Under the pieces are notes generated by a model. It had not been told where the DNA came from and did not search any database. It saw only the letters and a program-made list of their open reading frames with translations. From a virus, in the IMG/VR virus record IMGVR_UViG_3300029286_000020, positions 27,549 through 91,548 of that record: a DNA stretch of 64,000 nucleotides. One strand, given 5' to 3'. Positions 1 through 8,717 of the stretch are shown here, in pieces. The position numbers were made by a program, and so were the translations under genes. How positions within the stretch are numbered: position 1 is the first letter of the stretch; the number at the start of each line of letters is the position of its first letter.

Positions 1-563
1 GGCGTGTCCTGCACGTCGAAGTATTCGAAGGAGATGTCCAGCTCCATCACCGAGATGTCGCTTGACGATGCGTCGAGGTCACCAGCGACCTTCGCGCGGA
101 TCGGGAACGCCTCGTACAGGTTGTACGTCCGTGACGCCTGAGCGTCAGCACCCGTCGCCGCCGAGTAGGGCATGCCGGGCCCTGTGCTCGCGCTGGTGAT
201 GGGAACCGGACGGGTCAGCACCGATCGGTTGAAGTGCTTGATGATGACCGTCGTGCGGTACTCACCAGAGCCTTCGACGACCACGCGGAGCCAGTTCCAG
301 AAGTTCGAGTTCGACTGAGCGACACCCTTCTGCAAGGTGACGTCGCTGACAGTCGTGTTGCCCGGATACTTCTGGGGGTAGTTGAAGTGTCCTTCCCGGT
401 ACTCCACCGCCTCCGTCGTCGCCTCAGGTGTCGTGCAGCTCATGAAGCCTGCAGGAACGCCTGTCGGGAAGACATCGGGACGCAGCGTGTCCGGAAGTTC
501 ACCGGACGTCGTCACGTGGAACCGCATCGAGTGCAGGAAGTCAGTTGATGCCGGACGAGCCAT
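1..563 (-). CDS. Tail tube protein, gp19-like (partial, C-terminus outside window)
   Basis: Start ATG at 563 follows an AAGGAG ribosome site 6 bases upstream. The reading frame is open from there to the left edge, so about 187 residues are visible and the end is missing. The sequence has features of the T4 gp19 / conserved phage tail tube family: an N-terminal FHVTTSGELPD segment, a Y-P-Q-K-Y-P-G-N segment followed by VTLQKGV, and the acidic strand region FEYFDVQD near the edge. Tube subunits stack into the hollow tube inside the contractile sheath. It is the last visible gene of the tail operon, 46 bases beyond the 208-residue gene and near the sheath gene, the usual sheath-tube neighbourhood. 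The assignment rests on motif recognition only. Confidence 0.8.
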   Translation of the reverse strand, partial: MARPASTDFLHSMRFHVTTSGELPDTLRPDVFPTGVPAGFMSCTTPEATTEAVEYREGHFNYPQKYPGNTTVSDVTLQKGVAQSNSNFWNWLRVVVEGSGEYRTTVIIKHFNRSVLTRPVPITSASTGPGMPYSAATGADAQASRTYNLYEAFPIRAKVAGDLDASSSDISVMELDISFEYFDVQDT

Positions 564-608
564 GTCATGCTCCTTGGGGAGATAGGGTTCCGAAGACGCC
601 GAACCCTA

Positions 609-1235
609 TCAGGCTTCGCGACGGGCGGTGATGACGATCTCGCCAACCGTCGAACGGTCCCGGCGGATGAACAGACCAACGATCGCGCCGGGGGTCAAGA
701 CCACCGAAGCATTGGGGCCGATCATGCGAGCCGCACCAAGGACGTCGGCAGGGACAGTCGCTGCGAGGGTACCGCCACCAGCCGCTGCCGAGCGCACCGC
801 GAGGGTTGAAGCACCGGGGCCAGCCACCGAGATGAGAGCCATCGCGTCGAGGATGCGGATTTTGTAGGGCAGCGTGTTGACCGCGTAGATGGTCACGTCG
901 TCGAGCGTGCCGGAGGCACCACCCGAGGCGAACGCCTTGCGGAAGATGACCGGAGCGGAGTCGATCGCTGCAGCAGCAACCGGAGCAACTGCCAGCGCGC
1001 TCACCGAGCCGGGAGCGATAGGCGAGGGAAGCGGGATGGAGGCCAACTCATCCGCCGTGTAGGCGATGGATGCGGTCAGGATTCCGTCAGCGACTGCAGC
1101 TTGCAGGCCCGCCATCGACGAGATTTCCGCAGGCGACCGGCTGACGACGAGGGTCTGCGCTGCGGCGATGTCGACGTAGACATCGTTGAGGAAGAAGGCC
1201 GACGCCGAGATGTTCGTGATCGAGAGGGAAGCCAT
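609..1235 (-). CDS. Hypothetical virion-associated protein, 208 aa
   Basis: ATG start with GGAG nine bases upstream. The protein is rich in Ala, Val, Ser and Ile with alternating hydrophobic strands and no charged helices, as in beta-sandwich virion proteins. No catalytic motif, signal peptide or membrane segment was seen. It lies between the sheath and tube genes, so a tail or decoration role is likely by position. The family was not recognised. Confidence 0.75.
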   Translation of the reverse strand: MASLSITNISASAFFLNDVYVDIAAAQTLVVSRSPAEISSMAGLQAAVADGILTASIAYTADELASIPLPSPIAPGSVSALAVAPVAAAAIDSAPVIFRKAFASGGASGTLDDVTIYAVNTLPYKIRILDAMALISVAGPGASTLAVRSAAAGGGTLAATVPADVLGAARMIGPNASVVLTPGAIVGLFIRRDRSTVGEIVITARREA

Positions 1236-1284
1236 GTGAGTTCTCCTGCAAGCTGGGGGAAGAGTACGAGGGTTCAGAGAGAAA

Positions 1285-1314
1285 CACCAACGGGACCATA
1301 TGGACCCGTTGGTG
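1285..1314 (-). terminator. Hairpin between sheath gene and next gene, loop carries the GGACC motif
   Basis: A perfect 10-bp inverted repeat (CACCAACGGG and CCCGTTGGTG) encloses a 10-base loop that itself contains the palindrome CCATATGG. It lies six bases after the sheath stop. On the minus strand it is followed only by a short TTTC tract, so it is a weak candidate for an intrinsic terminator. An RNA-processing or attenuation hairpin that lowers expression of the genes beyond the sheath is an equally good reading. Confidence 0.5.
1293..1306 (+). repeat. GGACCATATGGACC element, copy 1
   Basis: Exact 14-base copy in the loop of the hairpin after the sheath gene. One of about ten copies or close variants in the window. 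Confidence 0.7.
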
Positions 1315-1319
1315 GAAAG

Positions 1320-4172
1320 TCAGGAATTGAGGGACTTCTGCTGGAAGCGCATTCGCACGAACTCAGCAGGCTTGTTCGGGGCTGCACCAATGTCGATGAT
1401 GACTTGACCCGCTTCGATGGTGGCCGGGGTGTTGTTCGAGGAGTCGCAGACGACGAAGTACGCCTGTGACGGGTTCACACCCGCGAAGTAGCCTTGCGAG
1501 AACAAGTTGCCCATATAGGACTCCAGCTGCGCCGTGATGCGCGTCCAGAGGCCGGGACCATTGTTCTCGAAGACGATCCACCACGTAGCGTTGAAGACCG
1601 ACTTCTCCAAGAACATGAACAGCCGACGAGCGTTGATGTAGCGCCAGTCAGGTACGTTCGAGATGGTGCGGACGCCCCACACCGCGAGCCCAGTCTGCGT
1701 CGACGAGATCAACGGGTTGACCTTGTTCGGGTAGAGGAGGTCACGGTCTTCCTGCGTCGGAGACGTTTCCAGACCCACGAGGTAAGTCAAGGCGCCGTCC
1801 ACGGTGCCGCCGGGGCTCTTCCCGACGTTCCGGTTGTTGTCCGTGCGGGCGTAGACACCCGCGATGTGCCCGAGGGCAGGCATCAGCGTGGGCCGGTTGT
1901 TCATCAGGGGATTGGAGACCCGGACCCACGGCCAGTAGAGCGCCGCGTAGTCCGAGGACCGTGCGAGGCTGAACCGGAACCAATCGACTGCCCTCTGGGC
2001 CGTCAGCCCGGCAGGCGGGGTGAGGATGATGAAGCGGTCACCACCCTGCGGCATCAGCGCGCGGCCAGCGGCGTAGTCGAGCTGATCCTGCGAGATGATC
2101 ACGTTCCCGGCGAAGTCGACGATCGTGATCTGCAGCAGCTCCTCGACCTTGTTGAAGGCGTACATGCCCTTGTAGGTCGCAGCCAGCGCCGTGGCGTCGG
2201 TAAACTGCGACCGACCCCAGTTCGTTGAGTCGAACGTGCCTTCCTCACCCGGCAGGTAGTTCTTCGAGCTGTCGCCGAGGATCTCGGAGTGAACCGTCTC
2301 GGCCACCTTGTCGGCAAAGGTCGCGACGACGAGCGTGGCTCCCTTGATGTTGTTCAGGGTGGTGAACTCGACCGCGCCGGTCTCGTAGTCGATGGTGTTG
2401 ACCGCCGAAGTCAGGACTGACCCCACCAGATTGCCGTCACCGTCGTCCGTGATGACGCGCGCCGTGCCGCCCGTGTCGGTGTAGGCGATCGACACCGTCC
2501 GAGGCGCGATGGGTCCACCGAGCGAGGTCGAGAAGACTCGGTTGGGAGCCAGCGCGTTTCCGCCACCGAGAGCCAGCGTGTGCGGGACCGCATTCAGCTG
2601 GTAGGGCGGGATGTCACCGGCAGGCTCGTTGATCCGGATGAAATCGGACAACTCGTTCACGACGTCGGCAAAGTAGACAGGCGAGGTTGGGTCGTTGAAG
2701 ACCATCTCCTCGTACTGCTCGACGACGTTGAAGGACGACGTCGGCGTATTGCGCAGCAGCACCAGCATGTCGAAGCGGGTGTAGACGCCGGTCGAGGCAT
2801 CAAAGAAGTTTGGCGATCCAGCGATCTGGACCTGCAGGTTGTTTCCCCACGTCCCAACAGAGATCGGGTCAACCGACCACGCGTTGAGCGTGTAGTCCGA
2901 GAGGAGAGGGCTCTTGTTGCAGGGGATGAAGCCCGTGAGGTCGAGCGCGAACGCACCTGAGGAGTAGTCCACGGACCCGGGGGTCGCGACATCGCCGAGC
3001 CACAGACCTGCTGCCGAGGCGACGATCGGGGCGACTGAGAAGCCAGCAGCGGCGACGCTCTCCGAGAGCACAGGGGTCGGAGCGACGGACGAGTTCGGCA
3101 CCAGTTTGATCTGGGTCAACGATCCAGCCACGGCTTCGGCCTTGAGCAGAAGCAGGGGGGCGTTGTTGATGGCAGCGATTGTCGCGGCCTGAATCGTTGC
3201 CGTGGAGTCCGCGAGGGTGAACGGGATGGGGAGACCCGTTGAGGCGCCGTTCGAGTCGTACTCGAACGTGACCGGCGGGTTGACGCCATCATCGATAATG
3301 AAAGCGTCGGTGTCGATGAGGGAGGCGCCTGCAACAATCGAGATGGCTGCGAAGCCATCGACTGCCGTGCGGGTCGCAGTCGTCGGAGTGAAGTCCGCCG
3401 TGACGAGGGCACCGTTGTCTGCGAGCACTGGAACGAACGTTCCGAAAGTGCGGAGCGAGAAGCGCCCCGAGCGCGAGTCGAGGATCACGATCGCGCCGTC
3501 CGTGCCGTCACCGACCGAGGCTTGGACGATCGAACCCGTCCCTGCAGGAATCAAGATGGCCTGCGCACCGGGGCCCGCGAGCGTGAAGTTGATGGTGACG
3601 GTACCGCGCACGACGGCGTCGAGGTTGTTCACCAGCGTGGGGAGGCCAGCGGGATTGATGCGACCATCGTAGCTCGCCTGAGCCGTCACCAGCGAGAGGT
3701 TGGCGGTGCTGTCGCGATTGCGCGTGTTCTGAGCGACCACAGGGGCGCCTGCCGAGCGCCAGTTGACGTTGATCGAGCCGGGTACGAGGGGAGAGGCCCC
3801 CGCAGCCGTCGGGAACGACCCGGTGAACGCCGTCGTGACGCCGTCGCCCGTTCCGATGCTGTCGTCGGTGAGGTCTGACTGGATCTTCGCATTGGCAGCC
3901 ACCGCGTTCGCGGGGGGAACACGCACGATGAAGGCACGACGGCCACCGTTGGCGAAGAACGCCGCGAGCGAGAGAGGCATGAGGCTCTGCGTGACCAGCC
4001 CACCGAAGATGCGGGAGTACTGCTCGAAGCTCTGCACGAGCACAGCCTCGTTGGCCGGACCACGCTCTGCGTATCCCACGGTGCCGAGGTTCGAGGTCGT
4101 CACACCGGGAATGATCTGCGCCGCCGTCGGGACTTCTTCGACGAAAACACCGGGCGAGAGAATGTCAGCCAT
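1320..4172 (-). CDS. Tail sheath protein, gp18-like, with a large insertion
   Basis: ATG start with AGGAG nine bases upstream. The N-terminus (SPGVFVEEVP, then GTVGYAERGP) and the C-terminal third (RAVDWFRFSLARSSDYAALYW region, then the WGVRTI, W-R-Y-INARRL and MRFQQKSLNS regions) are diagnostic of contractile sheath proteins. Sheath subunits form the helical outer tail tube and contract on infection. At 950 residues it is much longer than typical sheath proteins (T4 gp18 is about 660). The extra length is in the middle, roughly residues 110-400 and 540-640, rich in Ala, Thr and Gly beta-strands and probably surface domains. Function is firm; the nature of the insertions is inference. Confidence 0.95.
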   Translation of the reverse strand: MADILSPGVFVEEVPTAAQIIPGVTTSNLGTVGYAERGPANEAVLVQSFEQYSRIFGGLVTQSLMPLSLAAFFANGGRRAFIVRVPPANAVAANAKIQSDLTDDSIGTGDGVTTAFTGSFPTAAGASPLVPGSINVNWRSAGAPVVAQNTRNRDSTANLSLVTAQASYDGRINPAGLPTLVNNLDAVVRGTVTINFTLAGPGAQAILIPAGTGSIVQASVGDGTDGAIVILDSRSGRFSLRTFGTFVPVLADNGALVTADFTPTTATRTAVDGFAAISIVAGASLIDTDAFIIDDGVNPPVTFEYDSNGASTGLPIPFTLADSTATIQAATIAAINNAPLLLLKAEAVAGSLTQIKLVPNSSVAPTPVLSESVAAAGFSVAPIVASAAGLWLGDVATPGSVDYSSGAFALDLTGFIPCNKSPLLSDYTLNAWSVDPISVGTWGNNLQVQIAGSPNFFDASTGVYTRFDMLVLLRNTPTSSFNVVEQYEEMVFNDPTSPVYFADVVNELSDFIRINEPAGDIPPYQLNAVPHTLALGGGNALAPNRVFSTSLGGPIAPRTVSIAYTDTGGTARVITDDGDGNLVGSVLTSAVNTIDYETGAVEFTTLNNIKGATLVVATFADKVAETVHSEILGDSSKNYLPGEEGTFDSTNWGRSQFTDATALAATYKGMYAFNKVEELLQITIVDFAGNVIISQDQLDYAAGRALMPQGGDRFIILTPPAGLTAQRAVDWFRFSLARSSDYAALYWPWVRVSNPLMNNRPTLMPALGHIAGVYARTDNNRNVGKSPGGTVDGALTYLVGLETSPTQEDRDLLYPNKVNPLISSTQTGLAVWGVRTISNVPDWRYINARRLFMFLEKSVFNATWWIVFENNGPGLWTRITAQLESYMGNLFSQGYFAGVNPSQAYFVVCDSSNNTPATIEAGQVIIDIGAAPNKPAEFVRMRFQQKSLNS

Positions 4173-4213
4173 GTCGTGCTCCTACAGGTGAACAATGTCG
4201 CGGAAAGGGAGAA

Positions 4214-4546
4214 TCACTTCTTTTCAGGCGACGGAAGGATGGGGTCTTCCTTGACCTTGGCCTCAGGCTTTGCCTCAGGCTTCGCTTCAGGCTTCGCTTC
4301 AGGCTTCGCGGGAGCGGGGGCCTTCTTGACAGCGACGGTCACACCGGACTTCGACTTCTTCGCCGCGATGAGGGGGATGGCGCGAACCTCAGGGATCAGC
4401 GCGCGCTGGTCGAGCAAGCTCTTCATGGAAGCCGACAGTTCCACATCATCGGAGAGCGAGGTCCATGCCTTCGGAGGGAAAACTGCAACCTTGCCCTCGA
4501 TGGTGGCCGAGATGGAACCGCGAGTCGTGTTGTAGAACTTGCTCAT
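4214..4546 (-). CDS. Small structural protein with KPEA tandem repeats
   Basis: 110 residues. ATG start overlaps the TGA of the upstream gene (ATGA), so it is translationally coupled to it, and GAGGA lies nearby. The N-terminal 70 residues look globular. The tail has a basic AVKKAPAPA stretch and then five tandem K-P-E-A units, encoded by nearly identical 12-base repeats at 4260-4307. Such Pro-Glu-Lys tails are usually extended linkers. It sits between a neck/tail-completion candidate and the sheath. Family not recognised. Confidence 0.75.
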   Translation of the reverse strand: MSKFYNTTRGSISATIEGKVAVFPPKAWTSLSDDVELSASMKSLLDQRALIPEVRAIPLIAAKKSKSGVTVAVKKAPAPAKPEAKPEAKPEAKPEAKVKEDPILPSPEKK

Positions 4547-5262
4547 GGATTCTTCCTCTGGAGGGAGAGTACTGGCGGTTGCGTTGCAGTGCGGGAAATT
4601 GTCGGGTCAGCAAGATCGTATTCTGCTTCGACCCTGATGGTCACGGCAAATTGGATCATGCGCTCCGAGATGCCTGCGACGTCATCCAAGTTGACAATAC
4701 CTTCGTTGAAAGCCTCGTAGGAACGAGGAACACCGAGGGAGTCCGTCACCCAGACCTGACCGTACACAGGCCAGATTTTCAGGATGTGCGTGAGCATCCG
4801 ATTCGCTGCGCTTCTGCCGGGTCCACCGCGCAGCGAGTTGTAAATGTTGACCGTGTAGGTGAGGTCGTAGGGCGTTGCCGCCTCTTGCATCGCCATACGG
4901 TCTGCCTGCGTGCGAGGACCGTTTTGAGTCTGAGCCGTGACGAACGTCGCTGTCTTGGCCGGGGCCCGGTACTTCTGCGTGAAAGGGTGCAGCCGCTGCT
5001 GAGACACCGAGATGTCGTCGCGCGTGACGACGAAGGCCGGGTACCGGAAGTTCGCGTAGAAGTCTTCCGGGTACATGAAGTAGACCGGGATCCCCGGGTC
5101 ACCCGGAGGGGGCTCGACTCCATCAATGGTGATGTAGAAGTGGCTGCCGTTGACTCGCCCACCCATCGACTCGATGAAGCCTTGGTCAAATGACCGGAGG
5201 TCAACATCGCCGTTTGGCAGGGCACCCGTAACCTGTTCGAGGAGAACAGACGGGTCTGTCAT
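4543..5262 (-). CDS. Putative tail completion / tail terminator-type protein, 239 aa
   Basis: Start ATG follows the upstream stop by a few bases with no clear Shine-Dalgarno site, so coupling is likely. The protein has mixed alpha/beta character, with aromatic strand segments such as YFMYPEDFYANFRYPAF and a C-terminal IQFAVTIRVEAEYDLADPT. It lies immediately upstream of the sheath block, where T4-like phages encode tail terminator and sheath-stabilising proteins. The role is inferred from position; I did not recognise the family. Confidence 0.7.
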   Translation of the reverse strand: MTDPSVLLEQVTGALPNGDVDLRSFDQGFIESMGGRVNGSHFYITIDGVEPPPGDPGIPVYFMYPEDFYANFRYPAFVVTRDDISVSQQRLHPFTQKYRAPAKTATFVTAQTQNGPRTQADRMAMQEAATPYDLTYTVNIYNSLRGGPGRSAANRMLTHILKIWPVYGQVWVTDSLGVPRSYEAFNEGIVNLDDVAGISERMIQFAVTIRVEAEYDLADPTISRTATQPPVLSLQRKNP

Positions 5263-5267
5263 TGGGG

Positions 5268-5669
5268 TCAGGCGCTCTCGCCGAACTGAGCATCAGCAAT
5301 CGCCATGACCATGTCGCCGAACGCCATGATCTTCGCTTTGCCGATCCACTCAGCGGTGGAAACAAGATCGTCTTCCGGGGGGAGGAAGGGCAGAGAACCC
5401 TCCTCAGCGACAGCGTCTGCTGCGTCGAAGACGAAGTCGACAGCGCTCTCGGAGTCGAGGTCGTAGGCGTCCTCGATGCCAGCAGCGATGTCGAGCATGT
5501 AGTCGATGAGCACGTCGTTCACGTCGCTCACGTTCTCGGCGCCGCCAGTTCCAGCTTCACCTTCACCGTGCTCAGTGTCGATCTCACTCTCAGGACCCCA
5601 CGCCTCGCCTTCCATCTCCGCGAGTCGTTTGCGGATGCCTGCGAGCTTCTGGGAAACACTGATGGCCAT
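5268..5669 (-). CDS. Acidic hypothetical protein, 133 aa
   Basis: The start chosen is ATG at 5669, preceded by GGAGGA with a 4-base spacer. A longer in-frame start at 5708 would overlap the upstream gene and lacks a ribosome site. The protein is strongly acidic, with predicted helices (SVSQKLAGIRKRLAEMEGE) and an Asp/Glu-rich middle. It lies in the neck/tail-connector region. No enzymatic motif seen; function unknown. Confidence 0.7.
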   Translation of the reverse strand: MAISVSQKLAGIRKRLAEMEGEAWGPESEIDTEHGEGEAGTGGAENVSDVNDVLIDYMLDIAAGIEDAYDLDSESAVDFVFDAADAVAEEGSLPFLPPEDDLVSTAEWIGKAKIMAFGDMVMAIADAQFGESA

Positions 5670-5704
5670 GGAGTCCTCCGTAGGGTCTGCTTGTTCTACT
5701 GCAG

Positions 5705-6499
5705 TCACCGAATTTTGTCTTGAAACTCTTCAAATGAGTCGATCTCCGTACCGGGAACCGCTGGGGATGACAAGTTCCTCCAAGACTTCCACCCGTCAAA
5801 GTCCCAGTCCAGCATCGCCCGTCCGACCACGTCGCTCTCAAACAAGGCAGCGACTCGCTGCTTGGTGGCAACGATGGCCGGGCGCCAGTGCGCGACACTC
5901 CGAGACCCTCCCAGCCCGTACTCCAGTCGAAGCGCGGTGTACGACAGGTCTGTTGTTGCTTTGAACTTTGTCGGGGGATCGACCTTCACCCCTTCGTCCT
6001 TGAACGCCTTGGACCAGTCAGGTCGGCTCTTCAGAAGCTTCTCGCGAACCCCCTCCACCTCTCGGGTTGAAACCTTCCGCTTCGTAACGGTCGCAATCGA
6101 CGTCGGAGGCTTGAAAGGAAGAGTGTCGGCGGTCCACGGTTGGTACTGCATCAGCAGCTTGACGACGGGATGAGGCTTCCGCTCGTTCTTTGGCTTGAAG
6201 TAGAGAACGTCCCGGGCGCCGTCGATCTCCTCGGCCTTGGTCGGCTCCGATGCCACTGCGAAGACCGGGTTGACGACGCCGGACTGCACAAGGCGCAGAG
6301 AGCTTCGGTACGCAGCGTAGTCTGCCCCTGTCGGGATGCGAGAGACCACCTCTTCGAGCATGATCTGCGCGGCGTTGTGGACGATGTAGCGTTGGATGGC
6401 TTCAGCTCGAAGCGTCAAGAAGCCCTGCTCGATCATCGCCAGCGTCATGCGGGTTCCCATGTCGGGACCGACGTTGATGTCGATGGACGGCTTCGGCAT
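5705..6499 (-). CDS. Hypothetical neck/connector-region protein, 264 aa
   Basis: ATG start overlaps the stop of the upstream Cys-rich gene (ATGA). The sequence has long N-terminal helices (residues 15-60), a basic centre and an acidic, Phe-rich C-terminus (IDSFEEFQDKIR). It lies in an uninterrupted chain from terminase to sheath, so a structural or assembly role is likely. No recognised family motif. Confidence 0.7.
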   Translation of the reverse strand: MPKPSIDINVGPDMGTRMTLAMIEQGFLTLRAEAIQRYIVHNAAQIMLEEVVSRIPTGADYAAYRSSLRLVQSGVVNPVFAVASEPTKAEEIDGARDVLYFKPKNERKPHPVVKLLMQYQPWTADTLPFKPPTSIATVTKRKVSTREVEGVREKLLKSRPDWSKAFKDEGVKVDPPTKFKATTDLSYTALRLEYGLGGSRSVAHWRPAIVATKQRVAALFESDVVGRAMLDWDFDGWKSWRNLSSPAVPGTEIDSFEEFQDKIR

Positions 6500-6969
6500 C
6501 AGCCCTTCTCCGCGTCGATCTTCTCAAATTCAGCTTCAGTCTCAGCGATCCGCTCCCAAACAGTTTTCTTGCGGGGAGGGAAGAGTGTGGCGAGGGTCTT
6601 CTCGACTCCGCCACCTATGTTCACCAAGGCTTGAGCTTCTTGAGGGAGCTGCATGTTCGTCGGTTTGAGCGTTGGAAGCATGCGCTTGTGCTTCTCACAC
6701 ACCCCGAAACGGCGAGGTGACCCCGGCTTGGCGATGACTCCCGCAGGGGGTTCCCCGCAGATGAAGCACCACTGGTCGAAGGCCGTCATCGGGCCTGCGT
6801 ACTCGTGGAAGTCATCACCTGCGAGCGGCGACCCACACGGCGTGCGAGACGTACAGCGGTCCCCCGGGAGATTCAGGTCGCGGCCCTCCCAATACCGAGG
6901 ACAGGTGGCGCACACGGTCGACAACCCACCTTGGACCGCGAGGGCCACTCGCACACTGTGCTGCAGCAC
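6499..6969 (-). CDS. Cys-rich putative zinc-binding protein, 156 aa
   Basis: GTG start at 6969 with AGGAGG four bases upstream. Several Cys pairs are visible: CATC near residue 20, C39 and C45, then CFIC around residue 68 and a C-x-K-H near residue 91. This pattern suggests one or two zinc knuckles. The C-terminal 50 residues are a charged helix (WERIAETEAEFEKIDAEKG). Its place in the head-tail connector operon suggests an assembly helper rather than a transcription factor, but this is inference. Confidence 0.7.
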   Translation of the reverse strand: MLQHSVRVALAVQGGLSTVCATCPRYWEGRDLNLPGDRCTSRTPCGSPLAGDDFHEYAGPMTAFDQWCFICGEPPAGVIAKPGSPRRFGVCEKHKRMLPTLKPTNMQLPQEAQALVNIGGGVEKTLATLFPPRKKTVWERIAETEAEFEKIDAEKG

Positions 6970-6977
6970 GCGACCTC

Positions 6978-7235
6978 CTAGACCGCCGCCTTGGCGACCT
7001 TGAGGGCCTTCATCGCCTTCGAGGCGTTGAACATCTTCATGCCCTTCAGCAACGCGGCCTTGCTGGAGACGAGCTTCTTCAGCATGCCGATGAAGATCTC
7101 CTGATGACCCTCGTCACCGGGGTCCATGCCAGCAGCTTCCATCGCAAGCACAAGCTGCGGGATGAGGACTTTCGGGTCGGGCATGCGCTCGTTCTCTTCA
7201 CCGAGCAGCGCAAGCATCTTTGGCGTGACGGACAT
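6978..7235 (-). CDS. Small helical protein, 85 aa
   Basis: The ATG at 7235 has GAAGAGG upstream; extension further upstream would run out of frame into the neighbouring gene. The protein begins MSVTPKMLALLGEENERM and ends in a Lys/Ala/Met-rich amphipathic helix (FNASKAMKALKVAKAAV). Such basic helical tails often bind nucleic acid or act as scaffolding, but the function is unknown. Confidence 0.65.
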   Translation of the reverse strand: MSVTPKMLALLGEENERMPDPKVLIPQLVLAMEAAGMDPGDEGHQEIFIGMLKKLVSSKAALLKGMKMFNASKAMKALKVAKAAV

Positions 7236-7245
7236 GGGGACCTCT

Positions 7246-7833
7246 TCAGATGGAAGTGACAAGTTTTCGTTCGGGAGTCTGCTGCGTCGTGCGGCGGAGG
7301 GTACACTTGAACCCGACGAAGGAAGGGTTGTCAAACAGAGTACCGTCCTCTTGGACGTCGGTGATGGCGAAGTACAGGCCCGCCCCGGGGATGTTGAAGC
7401 CGTCCACCGCGAACTCGGTGTTGTAGTACGGCGTATCCCAAACACGGACAATGTCTGTTTCGCTTGGTGCGAGCATGTTCACACGTTCGCACTCGGACCG
7501 TGGCAGCCACAGCTCGCCGTCGAACTGAGACGACAGACCCTCCATCGCAACGCCAGTCGTCTTGGCAAGAGTGACGAAGGCTTTCAGCAGATAAGGCCCA
7601 AGCCAAGCGCGCTTCACCGGCTCGTTGTAGACCGGGTCCACAATCGACTGAGAGATGTTCTGCGTGTAGTAGGCGATCGACGTGCCGATGATGTTGACGT
7701 GCTCGCTCGTGATGCAGTCGAACAGCGCCCGCTCGCAGTCACCGAGGGCGAAAGTCTCGCAGTCGCCCATCGGACGCACCGGCATGGTCGGTTGAGGGCA
7801 GAGGTAGTCCGAGATCGATTTACACTTGCTCAC
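7246..7833 (-). CDS. Putative neck / head-closure region protein, 195 aa
   Basis: GTG start at 7833 with AGGGAGG four bases upstream. The gene follows the gp13-like neck gene and precedes the small helical gene. It has a Cys-containing N-terminus, a helical middle (IGTSIAYYTQNISQSI; AWLGPYLLKAFVTLAK) and a beta-rich C-terminal half (GAGLYFAITDVQEDG). Order and mixed fold fit a connector or head-closure protein. No specific family could be confirmed. Confidence 0.65.
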   Translation of the reverse strand: MSKCKSISDYLCPQPTMPVRPMGDCETFALGDCERALFDCITSEHVNIIGTSIAYYTQNISQSIVDPVYNEPVKRAWLGPYLLKAFVTLAKTTGVAMEGLSSQFDGELWLPRSECERVNMLAPSETDIVRVWDTPYYNTEFAVDGFNIPGAGLYFAITDVQEDGTLFDNPSFVGFKCTLRRTTQQTPERKLVTSI

Positions 7834-7846
7834 AAGACCTCCCTCT

Positions 7847-7860
7847 GGACCATATGGACC
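7847..7860 (+). repeat. GGACCATATGGACC element, copy 2
   Basis: Exact copy in the 30-base gap between the neck gene stop and the next ribosome site. No flanking hairpin here, unlike copy 1. Confidence 0.7.
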
Positions 7861-7863
7861 CGA

Positions 7864-8700
7864 TCAGCCAACGATGAAACCAATCGGCATCGCGCTCTGG
7901 CCAATCTCTTCTTCGAGAATCTGCACCTCGCTCTCAGCCTCGCCGAGAAGCACGCCTCCGTCGAGGCCCGTCGAACCACCCGCTGTTGGGTACGAGTCGT
8001 ACTTTGACCGGATACGCCCAAGGTCGCGCTTCGCCATCGCCAGCGCGTAGCGACGAACAAGGTCAAAGTCCCGCTGCTTCAGGTCGGTGATGCAGAACGA
8101 ATTCGCCGTGTAGTAGACGAGCGCCTTGGGTGTCGTCGGAGACAGGCGTGTCGGCAGGATGTAGAGCTTCGTGTTCTCTTGCCGCCATTCCGGGTCCGCT
8201 CCGAGGACACGCTGGGCAGTCTGGGTGTACTGCTGGACCTGCAGCAAACTGGAGATGGGACCGCCGGTCTCTCCGCCTCCGCCGACTCCAATCCCGAACC
8301 CACCACCGTAGGCGAGAGGAACACCCAGATTCTCGTTGGGCCATGCCCATGCCCACGGAGAGGCGAGGGGGTTCATGTCGTAGTTGGAGAACGGGAAGAC
8401 CACGTCCGTGACGACGTCGACGTCGCTTGGGAGGCAGTACTCCACGATGCTTGGGATGAGCTGCAAGTCGTAGCTCTTGATGTACCCCTTCTTTGCCGCA
8501 AACCAACGCAGCGCCTGCCCGATGTCGTCCATCAGGTGCGCTTCAGTCAGCTCGATTTTGAGAAGGGGAGCACCGAGGCGCCGGAGAATCCACAGCGCCA
8601 TGTCGTCGGCGTCAACCTTCGTCGACGGCGAGATCCCACAGCTGCTGATGCTGATGCCGGTGCCACCGCCGCCGCCACATCCGCCACAGTCGTCAGCCAT
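7864..8700 (-). CDS. Neck protein, T4 gp13-like (putative)
   Basis: ATG start with AAGGAG seven bases upstream. After a Gly/Cys-rich leader (residues 5-25), the segment WILRRLGAPLLKIELTEAH with a following D-I-x-x-ALRWF helix resembles the conserved N-terminal signature of phage neck proteins related to T4 gp13, in which a helix is followed by R-x-L-G-x-P and a D-x-x-I-x-x-A-L motif. The C-terminal helices (DLVRRYALAMAKRDLGRIRSKYDSYP) also fit. The neck completes the head and receives the tail. The Gly-rich loop near residues 130-150 is unusual. Moderately confident. Confidence 0.6.
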   Translation of the reverse strand: MADDCGGCGGGGGTGISISSCGISPSTKVDADDMALWILRRLGAPLLKIELTEAHLMDDIGQALRWFAAKKGYIKSYDLQLIPSIVEYCLPSDVDVVTDVVFPFSNYDMNPLASPWAWAWPNENLGVPLAYGGGFGIGVGGGGETGGPISSLLQVQQYTQTAQRVLGADPEWRQENTKLYILPTRLSPTTPKALVYYTANSFCITDLKQRDFDLVRRYALAMAKRDLGRIRSKYDSYPTAGGSTGLDGGVLLGEAESEVQILEEEIGQSAMPIGFIVG

Positions 8701-8717
8701 GAGGTCTCCTTCAGTGC

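Noticed and set aside
4260-4307. Tandem 12-base repeats as a possible CRISPR or DNA repeat array
   Set aside because: They are in-frame codons for K-P-E-A in a small structural protein, with no spacers.
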